Part shown: one piece after another, positions 20,531 through 32,749 of the stretch
How the letters are laid out: each line of letters begins with the position of its first letter
How positions within the stretch are numbered: position 1 is the stretch's first letter
Assembly (NCBI RefSeq): GCF_027579695.1
Contig: NC_083583.1
Span: 23,209,099-23,273,098 of the forward strand
DNA from: Neoarius graeffei
Lineage: Eukaryota > Chordata > Actinopteri > Siluriformes > Ariidae
Length of the DNA stretch: 64,000 nucleotides
Direction of reading: 5' to 3'
Notes under the pieces: model-generated
The model's database searches: none
What the model saw: the letters and a program-made list of their open reading frames with translations, nothing else
What the model was told of the DNA's origin: nothing
Translations under genes and position numbers: made by a program

Positions 20531-22149
20531 CAACCCCGATTCCAAAAAAGTTGGGACAAAGTACAAATTGTAAATAAAAACGGAATGCAACAATTTACAA
20601 ATCTCAAAAACTGATATTGTATTCACAATAGAACATAGACAACATATCAAATGTCGAAAGTGAGACATTTTGAAATTTCATGCCAAATATTGGCTCATTT
20701 GAAATTTCATGACAGCAACACATCTCAAAAAAGTTGGGACAGGGGCAATAAGAGGCTGGAAAAGTTAAAGGTACAAAAAAGGAACAGCTGGAGGACCAAA
20801 TTGCAACTCATTAGGTCAACTGGCAATAGGTCATTAACATGACTGGGTATAAAAAGAGCATCTTGGAGTGGCAGCAGCTCTCAGAAGTAAAGATGGGAAG
20901 AGGATCACCAATCCCCCTAATTCTGCGCCGACAAATAGTGGAGCAATATCAGAAAGGAGTCCGACAGTGTAAAATTGCAAACAGTTTGAACATATCATCA
21001 TCTACAGTGCTTAATATCATCAAAAGATTCAGAGAATCTGGAAGAATCTCTGTGCGTAAGGGTCAAGGCCAGAAAACCATACTGGGTGCCCGTGATCTTC
21101 GGGCCCTTAGACGGCACTGCATCACATACAGGCATGCTTCTGTATTGGAAATCACAAAATGGGCTCATATATTTATATTTCCAGAATATTTCCAGAGAAC
21201 ATTATCTGTGAACACAATTCACCATGCCATCCGCCGTTGCCAGCTAAAACTCTATAGTTCAAAGAAGAAGCCGTATCTAAACATGATCCAGAAGCGCAGA
21301 CGTCTTCTCTGGGCCAAGGCTCATTTAAAATGGACTGTGGCAAAGTGGAAAACTGTTCTGTGGTCAGACGAATCAAAATTTGAAGTTCTTTATGGAACTC
21401 AGGGACGCCGTGTCATTCGGACTAAAGAGGAGAAGGACGACCCAAGTTGTTATCAGCGCTCAGTTCAGAAGCCTGCATCTCTGATGGTATGGGGTTGCAT
21501 TAGTGCGTGTGGCATGGGCAGCTTACACATCTGGAAAGACACCATCAATGCTGAAAGGTATATCCAGGTTCTAGAGCAACATATGCTCCCATCCAGAAGA
21601 CGTCTCTTTCAGGAAAGACCTTGCATTTTCTAACATGACCATGCCAAACCACATACTGCATCAATTACAGCATCATGGCTGCGTAGAAGAAGGGTCCGGG
21701 TACTGAACTGGCCAGCCTGCAGTCCAGATCTTTCACCCATAGAAAACATTTGGCGCATCATAAAAAGGAAGATACGACAAAAAAGACCTAAGACAGTTGA
21801 GCAACTAGAATCTTACATTAGACAAGAATGGGTTAACATTCCTATCCCTAAACTTGAGCAACTTGTCTCCTCAGTCCCCAGACGTTTACAGACTGTTGTA
21901 AAGAGAAAAGGGGATGTCTCACAGTGGTAAACATGGCCTTGTCCCAACTTTTTTGAGATGTGTTGTTGTCATGAAATTTAAAATCACCTAATTTTTCTCT
22001 TTAAATGATACATTTTCTCAGTTTAAACATTTGATATGTCATCTATGTTCTATTCTGAATAAAATATGGAATTTTGTAACTTCCACATCATTGCATTCCG
22101 TTTTTATTTACAATTTGTACAATTCCCAACTTTTTTGGAATCGGGGTTG
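20531..22149 (+). mobile_element. Tc1-like transposon (CAACCCCGATTCC family)
   Basis: Terminal repeats start CAACCCCGATTCCAAAAAAG at 20531 and are mirrored at 22149. TA flanks are at 20529-20530 and 22150-22151. Length is 1619 bp. It interrupts the L2-like LINE. Confidence 0.95.
20893..21930 (+). pseudogene. Tc1-like transposase, nearly intact, one nonsense codon
   Basis: The frame starts [19 protein letters not shown] at 20893. Helix-turn-helix sequence follows ([19 protein letters not shown]), then the catalytic WSDESKFEV. At 21631-21633 a TAA falls just before HDHAKPHT, where the second catalytic D sits. Beyond the stop the same frame continues through [12 protein letters not shown] (third catalytic E) to a stop at 21930. 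A 12-bp in-frame insertion near 21168 is absent from the relative at 58.3-59.7 kb. The protein would be about 345 residues, the family norm. I see no other frameshift. Confidence 0.88.
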
Positions 22150-23245
22150 TACATAGTGGAGCTATTCTCCCACAATAGTGGAGCCTTTCTTACAAAGCCC
22201 CACAGTTATGGAACAGCCTTCCAAGTAGTGTTTGGGACTCAAACATACTCTCAGTGTTTAAGTCTTAGCTGAAAACATATCTGTTTAGTCAAGCCTTTTG
22301 TTAATAGTTTTTATGAGGTAAAGGAGTAGATCTGGAGGGTCCTCAGGCATAGAGTATTTTGGTAAACTGGGATGTATGGATGCTGTCACCCACACACACT
22401 CAGTCACTCACTCAGGTTTGTTGACAGTGGAGTGGCTGCTGCGTTATGTCCCAGGGCTCCGTCATGTCTGTCTTACCTTCTGGCTCTCCCCTTTTAATTA
22501 GGCTGTCATAGTTAGTCTTGCCGGAGTCCCTGCTTGCACTCAGCACAAAACATATACTGTTCTTATTCATTAGATGACATCAGGCATACCTAACAACCTG
22601 TGCTCTCTCTCTCTCTCTCTCTCAAGTTACATGTTGATCCTGAAACACTGGTAAGATGATGACCTCTTCTGCTCCTCAGACCTGCCTGATCCATCCTAAT
22701 GCCTTACTTCTGGCTGGAGTGTCATCACATTGCTCCTGTGGAGGACGGCCCCACATGGACAGTCGAAAGTCACACTTAGGAGATGCTCTGGACACTTACG
22801 GTTCTGCTATGATGGCTGAGGACTACAATTGGCATGATAACTTTAGGACTGCAGTTGTGATGAACAGTTTTGCACTCAAGTCTCCATCAAGGAACAGTTG
22901 ATAACTTCAGCAAAATTGACTTCATGTTAAAACTATAATGAATTTCCTGGTGACACAGTTGTACTTTGTGACTATATAGGGCACAGTTATAGAAGTGAGT
23001 TATTCATAATCACACTATCTGTTATCACCCAGATGAGGATGGGTTCCCTTTAGAGTCTGGTTCCTCTCAAGGTTTCTTCCTCATGTCGTCTGAGGGAGTT
23101 TTTCCTCACTACCATCGCCACAGGCTTGATCATCAGGGATAAATAAATTTATTAGGGATAACAATTCCTCATGTTGAAAGTCTTTAATTTTCTGTAAAGA
23201 TGCTTTGCGACAATGTCTGCTGTTAAGAGTGCGATACAAATAAAC

Positions 23246-23301
23246 TCATCTCATTATCTCTAGCCGCTTTATCCTGTTCTACAGGGTCGCAGGCAAGCTG
23301 G
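23246..23301 (-). mobile_element. SINE 3'-end fragment
   Basis: Only the last ~55 bp of the SINE are present, adjoining the LINE tail. Confidence 0.8.
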
Positions 23302-23869
23302 AACTGTTACATTCCAGCTGGAATGTAAACTGTTTCTGGAAATATTCATTTGTTTCACATTGTTTGGATGGAGTTTTCTACAGTGATCATGTGTCCTTCA
23401 CCATTTTGAACAGTTTATGTATTGTGCTTTATAAGGAAAAGGACAAATGTTTTGGAATAACATATTTGTAAAAGTGCATGAAATTAAGACAACGTGCAAT
23501 AAGTGATAGCTACCGGAAGTGAGTTACAATAATTAACGCAAGGAGGAGTTTCTAAAGACAGATTCATGAAATTCCAGGACTCCAAGGTCCCTCCTTCCTC
23601 CTTAACTGACCACCTGGACAGGATTTTTTTTTGTGTGTGTGTGTGTGTGTGTTAGTGATGTGTTATCAGTTAGGCTTTCAGCCACTGCCGGGGGGTTATA
23701 CATCCCAAACATTCCACAGGGGAGTTCATCAGACATCCTGAAAGTGATACACATTAACAATGACCTCCAGGAAAGAAACATCTTTACAGTAAAGTATGCA
23801 AACTCAAAATGGCATTATGAACAGAAATCCAATAAATTAATACAGGAGATCCAACTTGGAAGTTATGAT
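23302..23869. other. Spacer with a (TG)n tract
   Basis: A (TG)n microsatellite is at about 23630-23651. No exon is recognised in the rest. Confidence 0.5.
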
Positions 23870-26213
23870 GCTGTTGGGGGCTTGGTTTATCATGTCATGT
23901 ATAAGGGGGGTTGGGTTATGATGTGTTGGAAGGGGCTTGTGCTGGGAGGGGTTGGGCTATGATGTAAAGTGTTAGGAGGGGTTGGGTTCTGATGTAAAAT
24001 GTTAGGAGCGGTTTTGGTTCTGATGTCAAGTGTTGGGAGGGGTTTTTGTTCTGATCTATAGTGTCAGTCGGGGTTGGGTTATAATGTAAAGTGTTGGGAG
24101 GGGTTGGGTTGTGATGTAAAGTGTCGGGGGTTGGGTTGTGATGTAAAGTGTCGGGAGGGGTTTTGGTTCTGATGTAAAGTGTTGGGAGGGGTTGGGTTAT
24201 GATGTAAAGTGTCGGGAGGGGTTTGGTTCTGATGTAAAGTGTTGGGAGGGGTTTTGGTTCTGATGTAAAGTGTTGGGAGGGGTTTTAGTTCTGATCTATA
24301 GTGTCGGTCGGGGTTGGGTTATAATGTAAAGTGTTAGGAGGGGTTTTGGTTCTGATGTAAAGTGTTGGGAGGGGTTGGGTTATGATGTAAAGTGTCGGGA
24401 GGGGTTGGGTTATGATGTAAAGTGTCGGGAGGGGTTTGGTTCTGATGTAAAGTGTTGGGAGGGGTTTGGTTCTGATGTAAAGTGTTGGGAGGGGTTTTAG
24501 TTCTGATCTATAGTGTCGGTCGGGGTTGGGTTATAATGTAAAGTGTTAGGAGGGGTTTTGGTTCTGATGTAAAGTGTTGGGAGGGGTTTTGGTTCTGATG
24601 TAAAGTGTCGGGAGGGGTTGGGTTATGATGTAAAGTGTCGGGAGGGGTTTTGCTTCTGATATAAAGTGTCAGGAGGGGTTGGGTTATGATGTAAAGTGTC
24701 AGGAGGGGTTTGGTTATAATGTAAAGTGTTAGGAGGGGTTTGGTTCTGATGTAAAGTGTTGGGAGGGGTTTTGGTTCTGATGTAAAGTGTCGGGAGGGGT
24801 TGGGTTATGATGTAAAGTGTCGGGAGGGGTTTTGCTTCTGATATAAAGTGTCAGGAGGGGTTGTTTTATGATGTAAAGTGTTGGGAGGGGTTTTGGTTAT
24901 GATGTAAAGTGTTGGGAGGGGTTTTGGTTCTGATGGAAAGTGTTGGGAGGGGTTTTGGTTCTGATGTAAAGTGTTGGGAGGGGTTTTGGTTCTGATGTAA
25001 AGTGTTGGGAGGGGTTTTGGTTCTGATGTAAAGTGTCAGGAGGGGTTGGGTTCTGATGGAAAGTGTTGGGAGGGGTTTGGTTCTGATGTAAAGTGTTGGG
25101 AGGGGTTTTAGTTCTGATCTATAGTGTTGGTCGGGGTTGGGTTATAATGTAAAGTGTTAGGAGGGGTTTGGTTCTGATGTAAAGTGTTGGGAGGGGTTTT
25201 GGTTCTGATGTAAAGTGTCGGGAGGGGTTGGGTTCTGATGTAAAGTGTCGGGAGGGGTTTTGCTTCTGATATAAAGTGTCAGGAGGGGTTGGGTTATGAT
25301 GTAAAGTGTCAGGAGGGGTTTGGTTATAATGTAAAGTGTTAGGAGGGGTTTGGTTCTGATGTAAAGTGTTGGGAGGGGTTTTGGTTCTGATGTAAAGTGT
25401 CGGGAGGGGTTGGGTTATGATGTAAAGTGTCGGGAGGGGTTTTGCTTCTGATATAAAGTGTCAGGAGGGGTTGTTTTATGATGTAAAGTGTTGGGAGGGG
25501 TTCTGGTTATGATGTAAAGTGTTGGGAGGGGTTTTGGTTCTGATGTAAAGTGTTAAGAGGGGTTTTGGTTCTGATGTAAAGTGTCGGGAGGGGTTTTGGT
25601 TCTGATGTAAAGTGTCAGGAGGGGTTGGGTTGTGATGTAAAGTGTTGGGAGGGGTTTTGGTTCTGATGTAAAGTGTTGGGAGGGGTTTTGGTTCTGATGT
25701 AAAGTGTTGGGAGGGGTTTTGGTTCTGATGTAAAGTGTCAGGAGGGGTTGGGATCTGATGGAAAGTGTTGGGAGGGGTTTGGTTCTGATGTAAAGTGTTG
25801 GGAGGGGTTTTAGTTCTGATCTATAGTGTCGGTCGGGGTTGGGTTATAATGTAAAGTGTTAGGAGGGGTTTGGTTCTGATGTAAAGTGTTGGGAGGGGTT
25901 TTGGTTCTGATGTAAAGTGTCGGGAGGGGTTGGGTTCTGATGTAAAGTGTCGGGAGGGGTTTTGCTTCTGATATAAAGTGTCAGGAGGGGTTGGGTTATG
26001 ATGGAAAGTGTCGGGAGGAGTTTTGGTTATGATGTGAAGTGTTGGGAGAGGTTTTGGTTCTGATGTAAAGTGTTGGGAGGGGTTGGGTTATGATGTAAAG
26101 TGTCGGGAGGGGTTTTGGTTATGATGTGAAGTGTTGGGAGGGGTTTTGGTTCTGATGTAAAGTGTTGGGAGGGGTTGGGTTATGATATAAAGTGTCGGGA
26201 GGGGTTTTGCTTC
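23870..26213 (+). repeat. Minisatellite, ~30-31 bp units, with higher-order structure
   Basis: About 75 units resembling GATGTAAAGTGTTGGGAGGG followed by GTTTTGGTTCT or GTTGGGTTAT. A distinct variant containing CTATAGTGTCGGTCGGGG recurs at about 24056, 24296, 24507, 25119 and 25821, so larger blocks have been duplicated. Every unit has GGG and GGGG runs on the plus strand. The array is broken by a hAT element, and one last unit survives at 27795-27825. Confidence 0.97.
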
Positions 26214-27794
26214 CAATGCCGGGGTGGCCCTATATTTAGCCAGGACCATCCCCGGCCCAAACCATCAATGGTGGCCTGCTTGGAGCATGGGGATAATAAT
26301 TTTCACTAATTTTGGTCACTGATCTTATTCTTGCATTAATCATCAATTCAACTGCACTCTGCATTTTCACATGGCAGCCCAGACGCCGACAGCATCGCAG
26401 CAGATTAAATAGGCGCTACCAAATAAGGAAATTCTCCCCTCCCCTCTATTGCAGTTGGTTTGGTCCAAGACTCCTCCTCTGTATTGCGGGGAACTTAAAC
26501 AACATTGGCGCGAAACAGCGTGCATCAGTGATGGAGGACAGAAAGAGGCCAGGTGGAACCGAAAGGGCGAAGCTTAAAAAAAGGAAGGAGGTGGCAGCAA
26601 AATGTGCCAAATTGACAGATATGTTCTCAAGACCAGCTGGTAGGTTACGAAAGATATGGAGTATGATAACCCTGTTTGTCGATTTTATCAGTCTATGCTA
26701 GGCCTATAATGTGTCGATAGTTTGCGATGTCAATTCAGCTTTTTGATGTCATGTGAAATCTCGCAATTTACACGGTATAGATGTGGTGTATGTCTTAATT
26801 CTAAGAAGAACCGGACATTGCTTTACATCCCAGTTATTAACAATTTTAGATGAACAGGTCCCAAATGTGCTGTTGCGCGTTATTTCCTCATCCAGCCTAT
26901 TTCATCTCGCTGTCACACCATGCATTTCCACAGGCGTGCACACATTGTGGTTATGAACACATAGGCCTAGAAGTCATATTTGATGTTAAATAATTGTTGT
27001 TAAATATATAACTTAGAAGAGGTGTATGCGTATGCCAATATTCTAAGCAGAATCGAACACTTGCTTTAGCCTACATTTCATTTAACCATTTTTGAGTTGC
27101 CTAATGCGCCCTCACGCTTTATCTGCCGGTTGCTGAGTACCCAGCATTGTTGATTTGCCATTATTTTTGAGGCGTATGCGGCATGTAATGCACAAGCATT
27201 GGTTCAAATGCACGCGAGATGGGTGCTTTCGTTATTTTAAGACTATGTGACTAAAAATGTGTTGTGTAATTCGTCTTAAATAACGCGAAACAATCAGCCA
27301 TACTCGCTGCTTTGCTATTTGGAGTGGCAGTCAGCTGGATTTCGCCCCCGACGTAAAAGTTCATTCCCACACCCGGGCCGAAGATGCCGATTTCTGAAGA
27401 TGCATGTCCTTTGGATGTGTTTTCAAATATTTTCACTAAGGAACTTTGGGACATGTTGGTGACACAGATAAATGTATATGTGGATTAGACACGCGGCCAC
27501 ACACCATCCAATTTTAAGTGGAGCCCTGTCTCATACTAGATGAAATCGTTCGTCGGTACAAACAACTTTTATTCTTAATTTTTATCTTTCGTTTTATGTT
27601 AATTTGAATTATAACCTATATTGTTAAAGTGAAGTGAAGTGAAGTTTACCTGAATTTAAACCAAATAAAAAGCATTGTGAAAGAACAGTTATTTGTTTTA
27701 TCTTTTTTAATGTACTCAAATTCCTCCTCCATTTCGAAGTGGCCTGAATGTGAATTAAACTCCTGGACTGAAAACAGGGCCCACTCCGGCCCTG
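26214..27794 (+). mobile_element. hAT element inserted in the minisatellite
   Basis: The ends are CAATGCCGGGGTGGCCCT and, reversed, CAGGGCCGGAGTGGGCCCT. An exact 8-bp duplication TTTGCTTC lies at 26206-26213 and 27795-27802. Joining the flanks restores a normal minisatellite unit. The 1581-bp element retains an exon-like frame but not a full transposase. Confidence 0.9.
26531..26639 (+). pseudogene. hAT-associated N-terminal exon (ZMYM1-like)
   Basis: The frame MEDRKRPGGTERAKLKKRK is followed by AAKCAKLTDMFSRPA and a donor-like GTAGGT. Similar lysine-rich N-termini precede the zinc finger and dimerisation region in fish proteins annotated as zinc finger MYM-type 1-like, which derive from hAT transposases. 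I saw no catalytic or zinc-finger part elsewhere in the element, so this is a remnant. Confidence 0.5.
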
Positions 27795-28343
27795 TTTGCT
27801 TCTGATGTAAAGTGTTGGGAGGGGTCTGCATGATATTGTTCTTGCGAGACATAGGAAAATGCCATGCGCAATAAAAAAAAAAAAATTTAAATTCAGATGA
27901 GTTTGCAATCAGTACTTTTAAAACAAATGTCTAGCCCTTCAATTAGGACAAAAGTAATGGTGCCATATAACAGGAGGAGGAACTACAGTGGTGCTTGAAA
28001 GTTTGTGAACCCTTTAGAATTTTCTATATTTCTGCATAAATATGACCTAAAACATCATCAGATTGTCACACAAGTCCTAAAAGTAGATAAAGAGAACCCA
28101 GTTAAACAAATGAGACAAAAATATTATACTTGATCATTTATTTATTGAGGAAAATTATCCAATATTACATATCTGTGAGTGGCAAAAGTATGCAAACCTC
28201 TAGAATTAGCAGTTACTTTGAAGGTGAAATTAGAGTCAGGTGTTTTCAATCAATGGGATGACAATCAGGTGTGAGTGGGCACCCTGTTTTATTTAAATAT
28301 CTTTCAAAGTCTGATCTTCACAACACGTTTGTGGAAGTGTATC

Positions 28344-30869
28344 ATGGCACGAACAAAGGAGATTTCTGAGGACCTCAGAAAAAGCGTTGTTGATGCTCAT
28401 CAGGCTGGAAAAGGTTACAAAACCATCTCTAAAGAGTTTGGACTCCACCAATCCACAGTCAGACAGATTGTGTACAAATGGAGGAAATTCAAGACCATTG
28501 TTACCCTCCCCAGGAGTGGTCGACCAACAAAGATCACTCCAAGAGCAAGGCGTGTAATAGTCGGCGAGGTCACAAAGGACCCCATGGTAACTTCTAAGCA
28601 ACTGAAGGCCTATCTCAGATTGGCTAATGTTAATGTTCATAAGTCCACCATCAGGAGAACACTGAACAACAATGGTGTGCATGGCAGGGTTGCAAGGAGA
28701 AAGCCACTGCTTTCCAAAAAGAACATTGCTGCTCATCTGCAGTTTGCTAAAGATCACGTGGACAAGCCAGAAGGCAATTGAAAAAATGTTTTGTGGATGG
28801 ATGAGACCAAAATAGAACTTTTTGGTTTAAATGAGAAGCGTTATGTTTCTTTATCTTTATCTTCTTTATTATTTCATCACAAGATAAAATATACATATCT
28901 TATGTTACAAAAAAAATAATATAACTACAATAAAAATATGAATACAATGTACTGTATATCAAATGATAAAATTGAAAGTAGAAAATTAATCTTATAGTGC
29001 AAGGTCATATCTAAAAACTACACAATTTATATAAGGGTTCTTAAAACGATCAGTGTTAACTTTTGGGTGGCAGCTGAAGTTCTTTCTACAATTGTACTTT
29101 ATTCTCTTTTTCTTTGGCATCAATTCCCTTAGAGGGTTTTGGCTTAAATACATTACTTTCTTAAAAATTCTCTTGTCCTGCCTTTCTAATAATTCATGCA
29201 CATTAAAAGCTCTTGATGTATATTTACATTTATAGCATCTGTCCAAGAAACATTGGACAGTTGTTAATTCAGCATTGGATGCATCATAAATAGGAAGGCC
29301 ATAAATGATATTGGGAAGGATGATACTAGTGAACAGGTGATCAATCTCTAACTGATTATAGCCTTCCTTATGTAATGATCTTAAGATAAAAAGGCACTTG
29401 TTGGCCTTAACAAGCTTTTCATGAATATGAATATCAAATCTACTATTATTTTGAAACGTTACACCCAAGATGGAAAGCTCACTGGTCTGCGGTATAACTG
29501 ATACCATTAGGAATTCCTCCGTACAATCTCTCTTCCGAAAAATAAATTCCTTACACTTAGTCGGGTTGTTAGACATACTATTATAACTAGACCACTCCTT
29601 AAACTGATTCACTAAGGCCTCAGAATTGTCTCTACCTTTCCACACAGGTGATACAATACTGGTATCATCTGCATATTTAAACAATACAGGCTTACTATCT
29701 ATGCTTATCTCCAGATCATTGAGAGAATTTATGAGCAAATGTGGGACACTAATGCTACCTTGTGTGGTCCCCTTATTAACGTCTTTCCATTTTCCCACAA
29801 AATCATTGTAAACAATTCTCTGCTACCTTCCAAAAAAACTTAAATGCCAGTTAACAATATATGGATTGAGGCTGAGTTGCTATAGCTTTACCAACAACAA
29901 ATCATGTTTAACAGTGTCAAAGGCCATACTAAAATCCATTGCAAACAGGCAAACAGCCTTACACTTTGGATTATCGAGGAATTGATTAACCATATTTTGG
30001 ATGGCGATCAAGGCATCTGTGCAGCTACCCCCATGCCTATATGCAAATTGGGAAGCACTGAGATGTTCTTCCATTACATCCCATGCATGAGCAAGCAAGA
30101 CTACTTTCTCAAATGCTCTAGCTATAACGGGTGTCACGTTAATACCTCGATAATCATTGTTCTCCAGTGGTACTTCAACTTTCGGCAGTGGATTGATGTT
30201 AGATCTCTTCCATGATTATGGCCAAGTATGCGTTTTTAAAGATAAGTTCCAGACCCTCGTGATCACCGGAGTTAATAGTTCAGCGTGATCCTTCCAGATG
30301 GTGTAAGGAATTGAGTTGGGACCTGTGGCTGTCTTTTTTATCCCTTGAAGAGCATTCCACACTTGGCACTCTGTGACGACAGGGATATCTACAGTACATC
30401 TTCGCCAATTTGGAGAAAGGAAAACACTGCATTCCAGCATAAGAACCTTATCCCATCTGTGAAACATGGTGGTGGTGGTAGTATCATGGTTTGGGCCTGT
30501 TTTGCTGCATCTGGGCCAGGACAGCTTGCCATCATTGATGGAACAATGAATTCTGAATTATACCAACAAATTCTAAATGAAAATGTCAGGACATCTGTCC
30601 ATGAACTGAATCTCAAGAGAAGGTGGGTCATGCAGCAAGACAACGACCCTAAGCACACAAGTTGTTCTACCAAAGAATGGTTAAAGAAGAATAAAGTTAA
30701 TGTTTTGGAATGGCCAAGTCAAAGTCCTGACCTTAATCCAATCAAAATGTTGTGGAAGGACCTGAAGAGAGCAGTTCATGTGAGGAAACCCACCAACATC
30801 CCAGAGTTGAAGCTGTTCTGTACAGAGGAATGGGATAAAATTCCTCCAAGCTACCACACCAGATACTGA
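28344..30869 (+). pseudogene. Tc1-like transposase interrupted by a LINE, copy A
   Basis: Starts MARTKEISEDLRKSVVDAH. The paired-like DNA-binding part (GLHQSTVRQIVYKWRKFK) and VARRKPLLSKKN follow. A TGA after KPEGN is followed by WMDETKIELF, then the LINE insertion at about 28848. It resumes at 30411 with [29 protein letters not shown] and SPDLNPIKMLW, in which the third catalytic E is K. About 60 bp near the C-terminus are deleted, and the frame closes at 30869. It is inactive for several independent reasons. Confidence 0.9.
28848..30408 (-). pseudogene. CR1/jockey-type LINE, reverse transcriptase part, 5'-truncated, copy A
   Basis: On the minus strand: [20 protein letters not shown], then [46 protein letters not shown] and the catalytic LFKYADDTSIVSPV. 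A C-terminal region ends VFRYDLAL at 28992. The 3' end has a short (GATAAA)n tail at 28848-28870. The order and spacing are those of a non-LTR reverse transcriptase with the YADD active site. No endonuclease is present because the copy is 5'-truncated, and frameshifts separate the pieces. Confidence 0.8.
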
Positions 30870-31091
30870 AAGCAAAGGTTCACATACTTTTGCCACTCAC
30901 AGATATGTAATATTGGATCATTTTCCTCAATAAGTAAATGACCAAGTTTAATATTTTTGTCTCATTTGTTTAACTGGGTTCTCTTTATCTACTTTGAGGA
31001 CTTGTGTGAAAATCTGGTGATGTTTTAGGTCATATTTATGCAGAAATATAGAAAATTCTAATGGATTCACAAACTTTCAAGCACTACTGTA

Positions 31092-31870
31092 GGTCTGGGC
31101 TCTGGCTAGGCCATTCCAAAACTTTTTTGGGGTCATTGTCATGCTGAAAGATGAAGTTCCTCTTCACCTTCAGCTTTCTAGCAGACACCTGAAGGTTTGG
31201 GGCCAAAATTGACTGGTATTTAGAACTGTTCATTATTCCCTCCACCTTGACTAAAGCCCCTGTTCCAGCTGAAGAAAAACAACCCCAAATCACAATGCTG
31301 CCACCACCATGCTTCACCCTGGGTATGGTGTTCTTTTGGTGATGTGCAGTGTTTTTTCGCCAAATACGGTACACCTTTTGGAATTGTGGCCAAAAAGTTC
31401 AACCTTGGTTTCATCAGACCATAACACATTTTCCCACATGCTTTTGGGAGAATTGATGTTTTTTTGCAAAATTTAGCCAGGCCTGGATGTTTTCTTTGTA
31501 AGAAAAGGCTTCTGTTTTGCGACGCTACCCCGTAGTCCAGACATATGGAGAATACGGGAGATTGTTGTCACATGTAGTACACAACCAGTACTTGCCAGAA
31601 ATTCCTGCAACCCCTTCAGTGTTGCTGTAGGCCTCTCGGCAGCCTCCCTGACCAGTTTTCGTCTTGTCTTTTCATCAATTTTGGAGGGGCATCCAGTTCT
31701 CGGTAACGTCACTGTTGTCCCATATTTTCTCCACTTCTTGATGACGGTCTTCACTCTGCTCCATGGTATATCTAATGCCATGGAATTTTTTCTACCCTTC
31801 TCCTGACTGATACCTTTCAACAATGAGATCCCTTTGATGCTTTGTAAGCTCTCTGTGAACCCTGGCTTTT
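31092..31870 (-). pseudogene. Tc1-like transposase remnant, copy A
   Basis: The N-terminal region contains SRVKTVIKKWRKYGTTVTLP, PSKIDEKTRRKLVREAAERP and HVTTISRILHMSGL. A shifted frame then gives [20 protein letters not shown] and FQHDNDPKK. The sequence between DPKK and [11 protein letters not shown] is deleted and the C-terminus is absent. Confidence 0.85.
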
Positions 31871-32216
31871 GCTGGAGGATGCAACTGAGTAAATGTCTGA
31901 ACTTTATTTGGGGTTAATCAGAGTCATTTTAATTGATGGCAGGTGAGAACCCAAAAAGACTGAATGCTGTAATTAAATCAAAAGGTGCTTCAACAAAGTA
32001 TTAGTTTAAGGGTGTGCACACTTATGCAACCAGCTTATTGTACATTTTTTAAAATGTTTTTCCCCGAACAGATTTGTTTGTTTTTCAATTGAATTGTACA
32101 GGTTATAGGTCACATTAAAGGTGGGAAAAGTTTTGCAATTATTTATCGTGGTCTCATTTTTTACATCAGAAAAAACTATCATTTTAACAGGATGTGTACA
32201 CTTTTTATAGCCACTG
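31092..32216 (-). mobile_element. Tc1-like transposon (AAAAGTGTACACA family), truncated, copy A
   Basis: The right end reads, reversed, CAGTGGCTATAAAAAGTGTA and is followed by TA. The left end is missing: the frame stops after WPSQSPDLQ exactly at the TA used by the neighbouring Tc1-like element. A related palindromic MITE lies at 63383-63540. Confidence 0.85.
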
Positions 32217-32749
32217 TAGATAATTCAGTCCTCAGGATAGACAGTGTCTGATTCAACTGCGTCTCCTCCTCCAGCTCTGTGGAGTGACTTTAAAGGGATG
32301 ATATTTTTCATTACTGTATTAATTTTGTTCTTGAATGACATCATAGTGTTTCTTGGTGTATTTTTAGCCAAAACATAATTTACAGTGTGACATATTGAAG
32401 ATAGATCAAACAATCAAACAGCGGTGCTTGACTTAAACCTGTTCCTCAGTCAAGATGATATCACATGAAACTGGGACACGCCTCCATTTTAGACAAACTC
32501 CGCCCCCTGCATGCGTACCCTCTGAATAGCACTAAAGTTTGCAGTTATAGCCAAGTCTGATTATCAGTGTGTGTAATTTCAGTATTACATGCACTGAAGT
32601 CGACTCTGAGTACAGTCCATAGTGAATCACCTTTCCCCCCTAAATTCCATAAACTCATCACAGATCCTCCACTGTGAGATGTTGTTAGTTTGAAGCACCA
32701 TGTCAGTAGGAGATATGGTAAGAACAAACCCTGGTTACATGTCTGTTTC

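Larger units (their letters stand above)
20345..23236 (+). mobile_element. L2/CR1-like LINE 3' region, split by a Tc1-like element
   Basis: Before the Tc1-like insertion the sequence encodes LAFKALNGLTPQYLSELLVL. Afterwards it continues with a frame containing YKAPQLWNSLPS-like residues. It ends at about 23236 with CTTTGCGACAATGTCTGCTG and a CAAATAAA-type 3' terminus, common to fish L2-type LINEs. It is 5'-truncated with multiple lesions. Confidence 0.7.
27986..31089 (+). mobile_element. Tc1-like transposon (CAGTGGTGCTTGAAAG family), split by a LINE, copy A
   Basis: Starts CAGTGGTGCTTGAAAGTTTG after TA (27984-27985) and ends mirrored at 31089 before TA (31090-31091). The transposase is on the plus strand. 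A CR1/jockey-like LINE occupies about 28848-30408 within it. Confidence 0.92.

Noticed and set aside
20839-21633. Intact, active Tc1-like transposase
   Set aside because: The frame stops before the second catalytic motif and the enzyme would lack two of three catalytic residues.
23870-26213. CRISPR-like array
   Set aside because: Units are contiguous, with no unique spacers, and the context is a eukaryotic genome. It is a minisatellite.
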